In this document: one piece after another, positions 1 through 5,699 of the stretch
Layout of the letters: each line of letters begins with the position of its first letter
Position numbering within the stretch: the first letter of the stretch is position 1
Assembly (NCBI GenBank): GCA_021772705.1
Contig: JAJFLN010000417.1
Span: 1-9,203 of the forward strand
Source of the DNA: Candidatus Cloacimonadota bacterium
GTDB lineage: Bacteria > Muiribacteriota > UBA6191 > JACPRK01
Length of the DNA: 9,203 bases
Direction of reading: 5' to 3'
Notes under the pieces: generated by a model
The model's input: the letters and a program-made list of their open reading frames with translations, nothing else
What the model was told of the DNA's origin: nothing
Databases searched by the model: none
Translations under genes and position numbers: made by a program

Positions 1-706
1 ACGCCAGCTCCGGCGGGTGGGGCTCCTTGGATTCGATGGTCCAGTAGGAGATGCACTTCCGGGCGTCCAGGACGTAGGGCTCTGAGAAGGCCTGTGTGGG
101 GCAGGCGTCCAGGCAGAGAGTGCATCTGCCACAGTCGCCGTCGTCGGCTTTATCGACGGGGAGTTTCAGATCTGTGATGAGGGCTGCCAGGAAGATCCAT
201 GAGCCCAGACCATGGTGGATCAGCATGGTGTTCTTGCCGACAAAGCCGAGGCCCGCCTTGCGGGCGAATGCCCGCTCCAGAAGAGGGGAGGAGTCCAGAA
301 ATGTGCGGCATCGTGCGCCGGGACTCCACTCCTGCAAGCTCTGACGCAGGAGCTTCAACTTCTTACCCAGGACACGGTGATAGTCCCGGTTCCAGGCATA
401 CCGGGCCACCTTGCCGTGGGACGGCGGAGTCTCGGGGCGCTCCTCTCCGTGATAGGAACTGGCCAGGACCAGGACGCTCCGGGCGCCCTCCAGAAGGTCG
501 GCGGGCGTGGCCCGGGACCCCGGCTCCCGGGCCATGTAGGACATGTCGCCATGCTTTCCCCGATTCAACCAGCCCAGCAGCCTGAGCCGATCCTCGTCGG
601 CTGGATCCGCCGACGCAATCCGGGCGTCGTCGAACCCGAGCCTGATTGACTGGGCCTTCAGAAGGCGGACTATCTCCTCAGCATCCACGAATTGGCCATT
701 GTACAC
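1..706 (-). CDS. queG: epoxyqueuosine reductase QueG (partial, N-terminal 235 residues)
   Basis: QueG is the cytosolic cobalamin- and iron-sulfur-dependent enzyme that reduces epoxyqueuosine to queuosine in tRNA, the last step of the pathway. Translating the minus strand gives an open frame that runs off the left edge. Visible signatures are FLDSSPLLER (residues 136-145, with the family's conserved Asp at 138), the AGLGFVGKNTMLI block (151-163), a [4Fe-4S] motif CGRCTLCLDACP (Cys192, 195, 198, 202) and the hallmark CISYWTIE (Cys218, a further cluster ligand). The second Cys triplet and any HEAT-repeat tail lie outside the window. The start is placed at GTG 706-704 because the N-terminus then matches the family, just before the EIVRLLKAQSIRLGFD helix. 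No Shine-Dalgarno precedes this GTG. A strong GAGGAGGT lies about 40 nt further upstream, so the start is the least certain part. It is divergent from the amidohydrolase gene, and no partner for queuosine synthesis is nearby. Confidence 0.95.
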   Translation of the reverse strand, partial: MYNGQFVDAEEIVRLLKAQSIRLGFDDARIASADPADEDRLRLLGWLNRGKHGDMSYMAREPGSRATPADLLEGARSVLVLASSYHGEERPETPPSHGKVARYAWNRDYHRVLGKKLKLLRQSLQEWSPGARCRTFLDSSPLLERAFARKAGLGFVGKNTMLIHHGLGSWIFLAALITDLKLPVDKADDGDCGRCTLCLDACPTQAFSEPYVLDARKCISYWTIESKEPHPPELA

Positions 707-741
707 CGTAGGGACAGAAGCTAGGCTGGGAGCGTCACTGT

Positions 742-760
742 TTCCACCTCCTCGGTGGAA
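742..760. promoter_or_regulatory. perfect 7-bp inverted repeat in the divergent queG/amidohydrolase gap
   Basis: TTCCACC (742-748) and GGTGGAA (754-760) are exact reverse complements around a 5-nt spacer, TCCTC. The hairpin sits 20 bp before the amidohydrolase ATG and 36 bp before the proposed queG GTG. Read on the minus strand it contains a Shine-Dalgarno-like GAGGAGGT. It could be a repressor site shared by both promoters or an RNA hairpin in either leader. No clear -35/-10 pair was found in this 74-bp gap. The symmetry is seen; the function is inferred. Confidence 0.4.
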
Positions 761-780
761 CCCGGCCAAGGATCGCTCCC

Positions 781-2019
781 ATGTCCAGCAATAGCCCTCT
801 CGAAGATGTGCAGCCCAGGGTCCGGGATCTCCTGGACGAGATCGTACAGACCCGCCGCGACATTCATCGCCACCCGGAGCTAGGCTTCAAGGAGAAGCGG
901 ACCGCCGAGCTGATATCGGCCCGTCTGGCCTCTCTGGGCATTCCCGTGAAGAGGCTCGCTGGTACCGGCGTGGTGGGGCTGATCCAGGGAGGCAAGCCGG
1001 GGAAGACCATCCTGATCCGGGCAGACATGGACGCCCTGCCCTTGCAGGAGGAAAACGAGACGGACTATCGATCCGAGGTCCCGTCGGTCATGCACGCCTG
1101 CGGTCACGACGCCCATGTGGCCACGGCTCTGGCCACGGCCCGTCTGCTCAATGACGAGAAGGAGAACCTGCGGGGAAACGTGAAGTTCATGTTCCAGCCC
1201 GCGGAGGAGAAGCCCGGTGGCGCCAAACCCATGATCCGGGAGGGAGTCCTGAAGAGTCCCGACGTGGACGCTGCTATCGGTCTCCATGTCTGGAACAGCC
1301 TTCCCGTCGGCAAGGTCGCCATCCGGCCCGGTCCCATCATGGCTGCTGCCGACGAGGTAACGATCAAGGTCATCGGCAAGGGGGGCCACGGGGCTGCCGC
1401 CTATCAGGCCATCGATCCCGTGGTGATCGCCGCTCACCTCGTGACGGCACTCCAGTCCGTTGCCAGCCGGGAGGTCGACCCGCTTCAGTCCGTGGTCCTC
1501 AGCATCTGCAGTATCCACGCCGGCCATGCCTTCAACATCATTCCACCGTCGGTGGACCTCAGGGGAACCGTGCGCAGCTTCGACTCTGCCTTGCGGCAGG
1601 AGTTACCGGGCCGGATCGAGCGAATCGTCAAGGGTGTGACCAGCGCCTTCGGAGCCACCTACGAGTTCGACTACAGGATGGGCTATCCGCCAACAGTGAA
1701 CGATGTGGAGATCTCCGCCCTGGTCGATCACTGCGCCGAGGAGCTGGTTTCGGTTCGAGAAGTGATCCGCAGCGAGATATCCATGGGTGGTGAAGACATG
1801 TCCTACATCTTGAATGAGGTGCCGGGATGTTTCTTCTTCCTGGGAACCCAAAACGCCGAGAAGGGCTTTGACTTCCCCCACCACAGTCCTCGGTTCGATA
1901 TCGATGAGTCAGCTCTGCCGATAGGCGCCGAGATCTTCCAGGCCGTGGTTCACCGCTACTTGGAGACCACGGTCTTGGATGCGGAGCTCAACTTCGGGGG
2001 CGGCGCAGAATCGGAGTGA
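781..2019 (+). CDS. M20-family metal-dependent amidohydrolase (hippurate / N-acyl-amino-acid hydrolase type)
   Basis: This is a 412-residue cytosolic dinuclear metal hydrolase of the M20 family, the branch that includes hippurate hydrolases, IAA-amino-acid hydrolases and N-acyl-L-amino-acid amidohydrolases. These release an acid and an amino acid from an amide. Signatures in order are RRDIHRHPELGFKE (25-38), ILIRADMDALPLQEEN (77-92), MHACGHDAH (104-112), FQPAEEKPGGA (138-148), GLHVW (167-171), the dimerisation/lid block GHAFNIIPPSVDLRGTVRSF (248-267), SMGGEDMSY (334-342) and HHSPRFDIDE (367-376). By family analogy the metal ligands are Cys107, His109, Glu143, His169 and His368, with Glu142 catalytic, so the site looks intact. 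Length is normal and there is no signal peptide. AAGGA at 768-772 lies 8 bp before the ATG and supports this start. It is divergent from queG and convergent with the kinase gene (21-bp gap). The exact substrate cannot be told. An N-acyl amino acid hydrolase would be notable near the acyl-transfer cassette at 5424-8478, but the two are not linked in one operon. Confidence 0.95.
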   Translation: MSSNSPLEDVQPRVRDLLDEIVQTRRDIHRHPELGFKEKRTAELISARLASLGIPVKRLAGTGVVGLIQGGKPGKTILIRADMDALPLQEENETDYRSEVPSVMHACGHDAHVATALATARLLNDEKENLRGNVKFMFQPAEEKPGGAKPMIREGVLKSPDVDAAIGLHVWNSLPVGKVAIRPGPIMAAADEVTIKVIGKGGHGAAAYQAIDPVVIAAHLVTALQSVASREVDPLQSVVLSICSIHAGHAFNIIPPSVDLRGTVRSFDSALRQELPGRIERIVKGVTSAFGATYEFDYRMGYPPTVNDVEISALVDHCAEELVSVREVIRSEISMGGEDMSYILNEVPGCFFFLGTQNAEKGFDFPHHSPRFDIDESALPIGAEIFQAVVHRYLETTVLDAELNFGGGAESE

Positions 2020-2040
2020 AGATCCTCCGAGGGGCACAGA

Positions 2041-3471
2041 CTACTGATGCGGGATGTCGAGTGACAGGCCGCCAATAAACTCCCGGATATGACAATCTTT
2101 GGGAATCAGATGGTCTGGGGAATCGACGAGCGTCACCAGGGAGGAGAGGACTCTCTGGGTCTCCCTCGACCTGAGTACGGCGTCGAGGGACGTGGTCGTG
2201 CCCAGAGTCTCCGGTGAGGGGAAGTTCTCGCCGATGAAATACTTCAGCACGGGAAGGTCGAAGGCCAGCCCCCCGTTGATGAAGGCGTGGGCCGTCCGCA
2301 GGAACGGAAGCATGTCGCTCAGCTCCCCGTCCCGTACGTAATGCCAGTGCTCCAGAGTCCCTCTGGGGTCCTTGCTGCGGTGTTTCCAGTCCCGAAGCAT
2401 CCTGCGGATCATGTTGACAGTGGTGAAGGGAATACCTCGGCCGAACGCGCCATCTCCTTCGCCGATCTGGTTGGCGTTGAAGAGGAAGACCTTGTACTTC
2501 TGGTCCTCCGGGATGCCGCGGGTCAGGTAAGGGTAGAGGCCGTGGAGGCAGTCGATGAGCAGGACCTGGTCCTTCTCCATCTTCAGGGGCTGGGTCCCGG
2601 TCCGCTTGCCGGTCTTGAAGCTGTAGATCGGCATCTCGATAGCCTTGCCCTCCAGGAGCTCGATGATGTGCTGCCTCATGAGAGGGATCTCGAAGGCCCG
2701 GGCCCGTTCGAAGTCTCGATCACCGAACATGTCCGCCGGGTGGAGGTCGATGCCGTAGAAGTAGTTGTCAGCGCTGAAGACACAGAAGTCCCGGTCTTCC
2801 CGCGCCTTGATCCGCTCCGTCAGCTTGTGGGTCGTTGTCGTCTTGCCGCAAGACGAGGGACCCGTGACGATGAAGACCCGGCAGTTGGGCATCTTGCGGA
2901 ATCCCTCTGCCGCCTGGACCAGCTGCTCCTCATACCTGGCGATCGAGGCGTCGATGAGTTCCTTCATGCCTCCCGATCTGACGATCTCGTTGATGCCTTG
3001 AATCGAGTCACAGCCGTGTTCCTTGTTCCAGTCCGTGGCCTCGTCGACCAGCTCCACCGGGAATGGGTGCTCTGTGAACTCCTCTTCCTTGAGGACCCCC
3101 TTGCGAACCCAGCTCCTGGCGGCGCTCCAGTACTGATACTCGTCGGCGACGTTCCTCAGGCCCCAGTATCGGAGTGTCTCGATGACGGTCCGCTGGATCT
3201 CCGCCAGGGGAGGAGGCACGTTCGGCGTCAGGTACATCGGCTGGGCGTTGAGGGTGGCCACCACCATCTGGGTCAACAGCTCGGAGTTCTCGTCGTCGGA
3301 TCGATTGCCGAAGATGGACGCATTGACCCCCTCGATGATGTCCCACTGGAAGCCGCCGACCTGATTGGCGGCCTTGCCGATTGCCCTGGCGATCTTGTCT
3401 GCCTGAAAGGGGACCCGATTACCGTACTTGTCGTCGATGAGCAGAATTCGGTTGTTGGTATGGAGCTTCAT
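2041..3471 (-). CDS. ATP-cone-like domain fused to uridine-kinase-like P-loop kinase
   Basis: The product is 476 residues. Residues about 8-105 resemble an ATP-cone, the nucleotide-sensing module of NrdR and class I/III ribonucleotide reductases: a beta-turn NRVPFQADKIARAIGKAA (18-35) followed by helices. A linker (about 110-195) leads to a P-loop NTPase domain with GPSSCGKTTTT (204-214; Lys210, Thr211), SADNYFYG (233-240, like the substrate-binding Asp-x-Tyr/Phe-Tyr stretch of uridine kinases), MPIYSFKTGKRTG (280-292), a Walker-B-like LLIDCLHGLYP (304-314) and MIRRMLRDWKHRS (354-366, the Arg-rich lid position). This places it with the uridine kinase/phosphoribulokinase superfamily, probably phosphorylating a nucleoside or similar hydroxyl, with the ATP-cone perhaps giving allosteric control. 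The true substrate is unknown. The ATG at 3471 is chosen because GAGGAGAG precedes it. The frame stays open about 85 codons further upstream, but that stretch has no domain character. It ends 21 bp from the convergent amidohydrolase gene with no clear terminator between them. Confidence 0.85.
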   Translation of the reverse strand: MKLHTNNRILLIDDKYGNRVPFQADKIARAIGKAANQVGGFQWDIIEGVNASIFGNRSDDENSELLTQMVVATLNAQPMYLTPNVPPPLAEIQRTVIETLRYWGLRNVADEYQYWSAARSWVRKGVLKEEEFTEHPFPVELVDEATDWNKEHGCDSIQGINEIVRSGGMKELIDASIARYEEQLVQAAEGFRKMPNCRVFIVTGPSSCGKTTTTHKLTERIKAREDRDFCVFSADNYFYGIDLHPADMFGDRDFERARAFEIPLMRQHIIELLEGKAIEMPIYSFKTGKRTGTQPLKMEKDQVLLIDCLHGLYPYLTRGIPEDQKYKVFLFNANQIGEGDGAFGRGIPFTTVNMIRRMLRDWKHRSKDPRGTLEHWHYVRDGELSDMLPFLRTAHAFINGGLAFDLPVLKYFIGENFPSPETLGTTTSLDAVLRSRETQRVLSSLVTLVDSPDHLIPKDCHIREFIGGLSLDIPHQ

Positions 3472-3740
3472 GTTTTCGCTTCTCTCCTCTGGCCTGGCAA
3501 GACCGACTTCACCCGGGCATGCCTGGATGGCCCGAAGGAGTGGATCGAACCCGCCAGGAATATCCGTCATTCCTGTTACTGTGACCCAGCTGGAATGCCA
3601 ACCTGCTCCGGGTCCAGCTGCTCTGCGGCCACGGTCACATGATTCGGGCCGGCGGATCATGGAAACATCGAGCCGCCACTGGAGGTAGTAGGATCGGATC
3701 ACTGGACCCGCCGTGCCGGTGAGCAAATCAGGAGTCTGTA
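3472..3740. promoter_or_regulatory. divergent intergenic region with overlapping dyad symmetries
   Basis: This 269-bp gap separates the minus-strand kinase start from the plus-strand metallopeptidase start, so it should hold both promoters. No convincing -35/-10 pair was found. It contains three inverted repeats: CATTCC/GGAATG (3568-3573 with 3592-3597), CAGCTGG/CCAGCTG (3587-3593 with 3614-3620) and GTGACC/GGTCAC (3581-3586 with 3633-3638). The first two share bases 3592-3593, so their hairpins would exclude each other. The ribosome-binding sites at the two ends are AGGAG (3730-3734) for the metallopeptidase and GAGGAGAG just upstream of 3471 on the minus strand for the kinase. No small gene is supported here. 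Confidence 0.5.
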
Positions 3741-5135
3741 ATGAAAACCCAGTCCTCTGCAGGACGATGGCATCGCAAGCTGGTTCGAATCCTCACCCTG
3801 GCCGGGGTCGGCGGTCTTCTGTTCCTGGCTCCCGGAGCCGGGTTCTGCCAGGAGACGGATCGTCTGACGGAACAGGAGTTCCTGGCCCTCTTTCCCGACG
3901 CGAACCTGAGTGATCTGACAGAGGAACAGCGGGAAGCCGCCCTCCGCAATCCAATCCTCATCCGGTTGAAGAAGACCCTTCGAACCGGTGCCGAAATGCT
4001 GTCCAGGATCTCGAAGGCCCTGCCCGAGAGCGCACCCGCCTCTGCACCTGCAGACGAGGAGCCGGCGTTTGATGGACTGGAGGATGCCAAGGAGATCGTC
4101 GGGGACACCCTGACCCAGGCCCAGCTCGAGAGGCTCCTGGGTTCCGAGTTCTACAGCAAGATGAGCGAGAAGAAACGAGCCCGGGCATCGGCGGACTCGA
4201 AGCTGGTCAGCTTCTACAAGGCCATCGGATCGGGACGACTGTCGGAGGAGCGCATCCGCAGCGTGGCCCAGTCAGTGGTGACCATGATGTTGCCTCCTCT
4301 CATCACCAATGAGAGCACTCCCCTGAGGGGCCAGTTCCCAAAGGAAGGCAAGTACTTCAAGCTCGACATGAGCCTCACGACAGGCTGGTTCTATATCGAG
4401 AGCGAGCGGAAGGCGAAGCAGAGGGATCGGCAGATCGCCAACGTCTGGGCCGCCCTGACCGACGAGGATGGGGAGTCCGACATCAATGAGATGTTCTACC
4501 GCATTGCCACCTTGAGTGCCGACAGCAAGGGCAATCCTGGAAAGGTGAACATCCTGCTGAATTTGAAGATGCTCTATCGCAGCGCCATCGGCGCCAATGA
4601 TGCTTTTGACGTGATCACCCTGGGATTGGAGAATCCCTGGGTCTCGACGGGGCAGCCCATCCCGAATGCCAGGAGCGTACTCTGCCACGAGCTGGGGCAC
4701 ATGCTCCAGGGCAAGCTCTACGGCTGGAAATCCAGCGTCGGTATCTTCGCCCGGTTCGAGGGCTTTCGCCACAACCCATGGGTGACAACCAATGCGTCCC
4801 TTTCATTCTCCGAGGGCTTCGGAGACTACTGCGGCGTCAGCTTTGGCAAGGGATCGCACTGGGACTGGTCCGAGGCCTTCCGCCACGAAGACGGGAAGGC
4901 CGAGAACGCCCTCAAGAGCAAGAAGAACCTCCTGCGGACCGAAGGCGTGGTGACCCAGATCTTGCTCACCGCCGAAGAGGAGATTCCTCGGTTCAGGAAC
5001 AAGATGCTCGCCTCCATGGGCGTGCACAAGCCCACGTCGATCACTGCATTCGTGAAGGGCTACTCTGCCGACTATCCTCGAGATGCAAAGACCCTTGCAG
5101 CTGTCGTGGCGAAGCTTCTGGCGGGGGCCAGGTAG
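3741..5135 (+). CDS. exported zinc metallopeptidase-like protein (HELGH / SEGFGDY), family not recognised
   Basis: This is a 464-residue protein with a Sec-type signal: basic n-region (residues 10-17), hydrophobic core LVRILTLAGVGGLLFLAPGAG (about 14-34) and a cysteine at 36. The -1 residue before that Cys is Phe, so it is not a good lipobox and cleavage by signal peptidase I is more likely. Residues about 95-105 form a Ser/Ala/Pro-rich linker. The metallopeptidase core is CHELGHMLQG (315-324; His316, Glu317, His320) followed 37 residues later by SEGFGDYCG (357-365), where Glu358 is well placed as the third zinc ligand of a gluzincin and the Glu/Asp pattern recalls the NEAFSD helix of M4-type enzymes. 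The rest is not recognised. Cys315 and Cys364 flank the two motifs and might form a disulfide after export. The ATG has AGGAG 6 bp upstream. The likely role is a periplasmic or secreted protease of unknown target. Its stop codon TAG lies inside the direct repeat that bounds the adjoining palindromic element. Confidence 0.75.
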   Translation: MKTQSSAGRWHRKLVRILTLAGVGGLLFLAPGAGFCQETDRLTEQEFLALFPDANLSDLTEEQREAALRNPILIRLKKTLRTGAEMLSRISKALPESAPASAPADEEPAFDGLEDAKEIVGDTLTQAQLERLLGSEFYSKMSEKKRARASADSKLVSFYKAIGSGRLSEERIRSVAQSVVTMMLPPLITNESTPLRGQFPKEGKYFKLDMSLTTGWFYIESERKAKQRDRQIANVWAALTDEDGESDINEMFYRIATLSADSKGNPGKVNILLNLKMLYRSAIGANDAFDVITLGLENPWVSTGQPIPNARSVLCHELGHMLQGKLYGWKSSVGIFARFEGFRHNPWVTTNASLSFSEGFGDYCGVSFGKGSHWDWSEAFRHEDGKAENALKSKKNLLRTEGVVTQILLTAEEEIPRFRNKMLASMGVHKPTSITAFVKGYSADYPRDAKTLAAVVAKLLAGAR

Positions 5136-5258
5136 TTTCCGTCCGGTAAACCCGTTCGCCCCGACCCTTCGACAAGCTCAGGAGAGGGGCCTCTGCCGCT
5201 CCAGAACTGGCCCTCGACAGGCTCGGGCCGAACGGATTGGAAGTTTCCGGACGGAAAC
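5135..5258. repeat. REP/MITE-like palindromic element 1 with 12-bp perfect terminal inverted repeats
   Basis: GTTTCCGTCCGG (5135-5146) is the exact reverse complement of CCGGACGGAAAC (5247-5258). Inside lie a second pair of imperfect arms, 5152-5172 and 5214-5235, both starting from CCGTTCG and matching at about 20 positions. The left arm carries CCCTTCGACAAGCTCAGG, a motif I recognise as a very common dispersed repeat in many unrelated bacterial genomes, often seen translated as PEPVEG or LSLSKG in spurious ORFs. The whole unit can fold into a long hairpin and, lying between convergent genes, could act as a bidirectional transcription stop. No real protein is encoded here. Confidence 0.75.
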
Positions 5259-5261
5259 ACT

Positions 5262-5400
5262 GGCACCGGTCAAATCCGGCCCAACTCCTGGACACTTCGA
5301 GTCTTCAGGATTTCATAACTTGACCTGTTGCCATCGGCAATCAGCGCAACCTGGCGATCATGACAAGTGTCCGGATTCCAGGGCCGAATTGACCGGTGCC
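5262..5400. repeat. MITE-like palindromic element 2 with imperfect ~36-bp terminal inverted repeats
   Basis: The left arm (5262-5297) begins GGCACCGGTCAA and ends GGACACTT. The right arm (5365-5400) is its imperfect reverse complement, with both of those end blocks conserved and small indels between. The central 67 bp are unique in the window and include a small hairpin TTGCC-ATC-GGCAA (5328-5340). A 7-bp direct repeat GAAACAC lies 1 bp from the left end and immediately at the right end. No ORF of note and no relation to a known element is recognised. It may share the terminator role suggested for element 1. Confidence 0.6.
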
Positions 5401-5423
5401 GAAACACAGGTAGTCGCGCCGGC

Positions 5424-5699
5424 TCAGCTCTTTGCCGCCGTGGCTTCGGCGATCTTGGCGGCGATGAAGTCGGCGATCTCGCCCAGGGACTCCAGTTCGA
5501 CGTAGCTGTCGAAGTCGGCGCCGGAGGTCCGTACTTCCGGGAATGCCTCTTCGATCAGCACCGCCAGGGAGACGAGTTGCAGGCTGTGCATCCCCAGGGT
5601 TCCTCGGAGTGTGGCATCGGGCCGGCACTGTTCCACGGGCAGATCAAACTCCCTCTGCAGGATTTCCTGAAGCCGACTGATCACCTGGTCCCGGTTCAT
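5424..5699 (-). CDS. stand-alone acyl carrier protein (HSL-type carrier site)
   Basis: This 91-residue acidic helical protein has the carrier-protein layout: helix 1 MNRDQVISRLQEILQREF (1-18), the loop leading to LGMHSLQLVSLAVLIEEAF (35-53), and a last helix LGEIADFIAAKIAEA (72-86). Ser39 is the expected 4'-phosphopantetheine attachment site. It is preceded by His38 rather than the Asp of the usual DSL of fatty-acid ACPs; HSL is common in peptidyl carrier domains. Its ATG (5699-5697) overlaps the FAAL stop codon as ATGA, with AAAGGGA just upstream, so the two are almost surely translationally coupled. It is the last gene of the GNAT-FAAL-ACP cassette and probably holds the acyl group made by the FAAL. 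The housekeeping fatty-acid ACP is less likely, as no fab gene is near. Confidence 0.9.
   Translation of the reverse strand: MNRDQVISRLQEILQREFDLPVEQCRPDATLRGTLGMHSLQLVSLAVLIEEAFPEVRTSGADFDSYVELESLGEIADFIAAKIAEATAAKS

Larger units (their letters stand above)
5129..5414. mobile_element. nested pair of small non-coding insertion elements bounded by 8-bp direct repeat
   Basis: The octamer CAGGTAGT occurs at 5129-5136 and again at 5407-5414, flanking everything between. Inside are a first palindromic element (5135-5258) and a second one (5262-5400), the latter itself bounded by GAAACAC at 5254-5260 and 5401-5407. Removing the second element with one GAAACAC copy leaves the first element's inverted termini directly against the two CAGGTAGT copies. 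This is what two successive insertions with target duplication would leave. Neither element codes for a transposase, so both would be non-autonomous. The repeats are seen; the insertion history is inferred. Confidence 0.5.

Noticed and set aside
199..649. Several plus-strand ORFs over the first 650 bases
   Set aside because: The minus strand here encodes queG with its cluster-binding cysteines; the plus-strand frames are shadows.
880..1527. Minus-strand open frame of 215 codons inside the amidohydrolase
   Set aside because: Antisense to an unmistakable M20 enzyme with all its metal-binding motifs; no independent support.
2020..2040. Possible terminator between the amidohydrolase and kinase genes
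   Set aside because: The only symmetry is a 4-bp CCTC/GAGG pair with a 1-nt loop and no U-tract, too weak to call.
2287..3642. Plus-strand open frame of 451 codons across the kinase gene
   Set aside because: It is exactly antisense to the kinase. The translation is low-complexity (Val, Leu, Asp, Arg rich) with no domain, typical of a shadow frame opposite a G+C-rich gene.
3472..3726. 85-codon upstream extension of the kinase frame
   Set aside because: The ATG at 3471 has a good GAGGAGAG site and begins the domain-like sequence; the extension has no such features and would use up most of the divergent promoter region.
4778..5149. Plus-strand frame of 123 codons overlapping the end of the metallopeptidase
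   Set aside because: Arg/Gly-rich out-of-frame reading; the in-frame product has signal peptide, zinc motif and a proper end.
5041..5295. Minus-strand ORFs of 64-84 codons across the palindromic block
   Set aside because: Their translations contain PEPVEG and LSLSKG strings, known products of reading through this kind of dispersed repeat; not genes.
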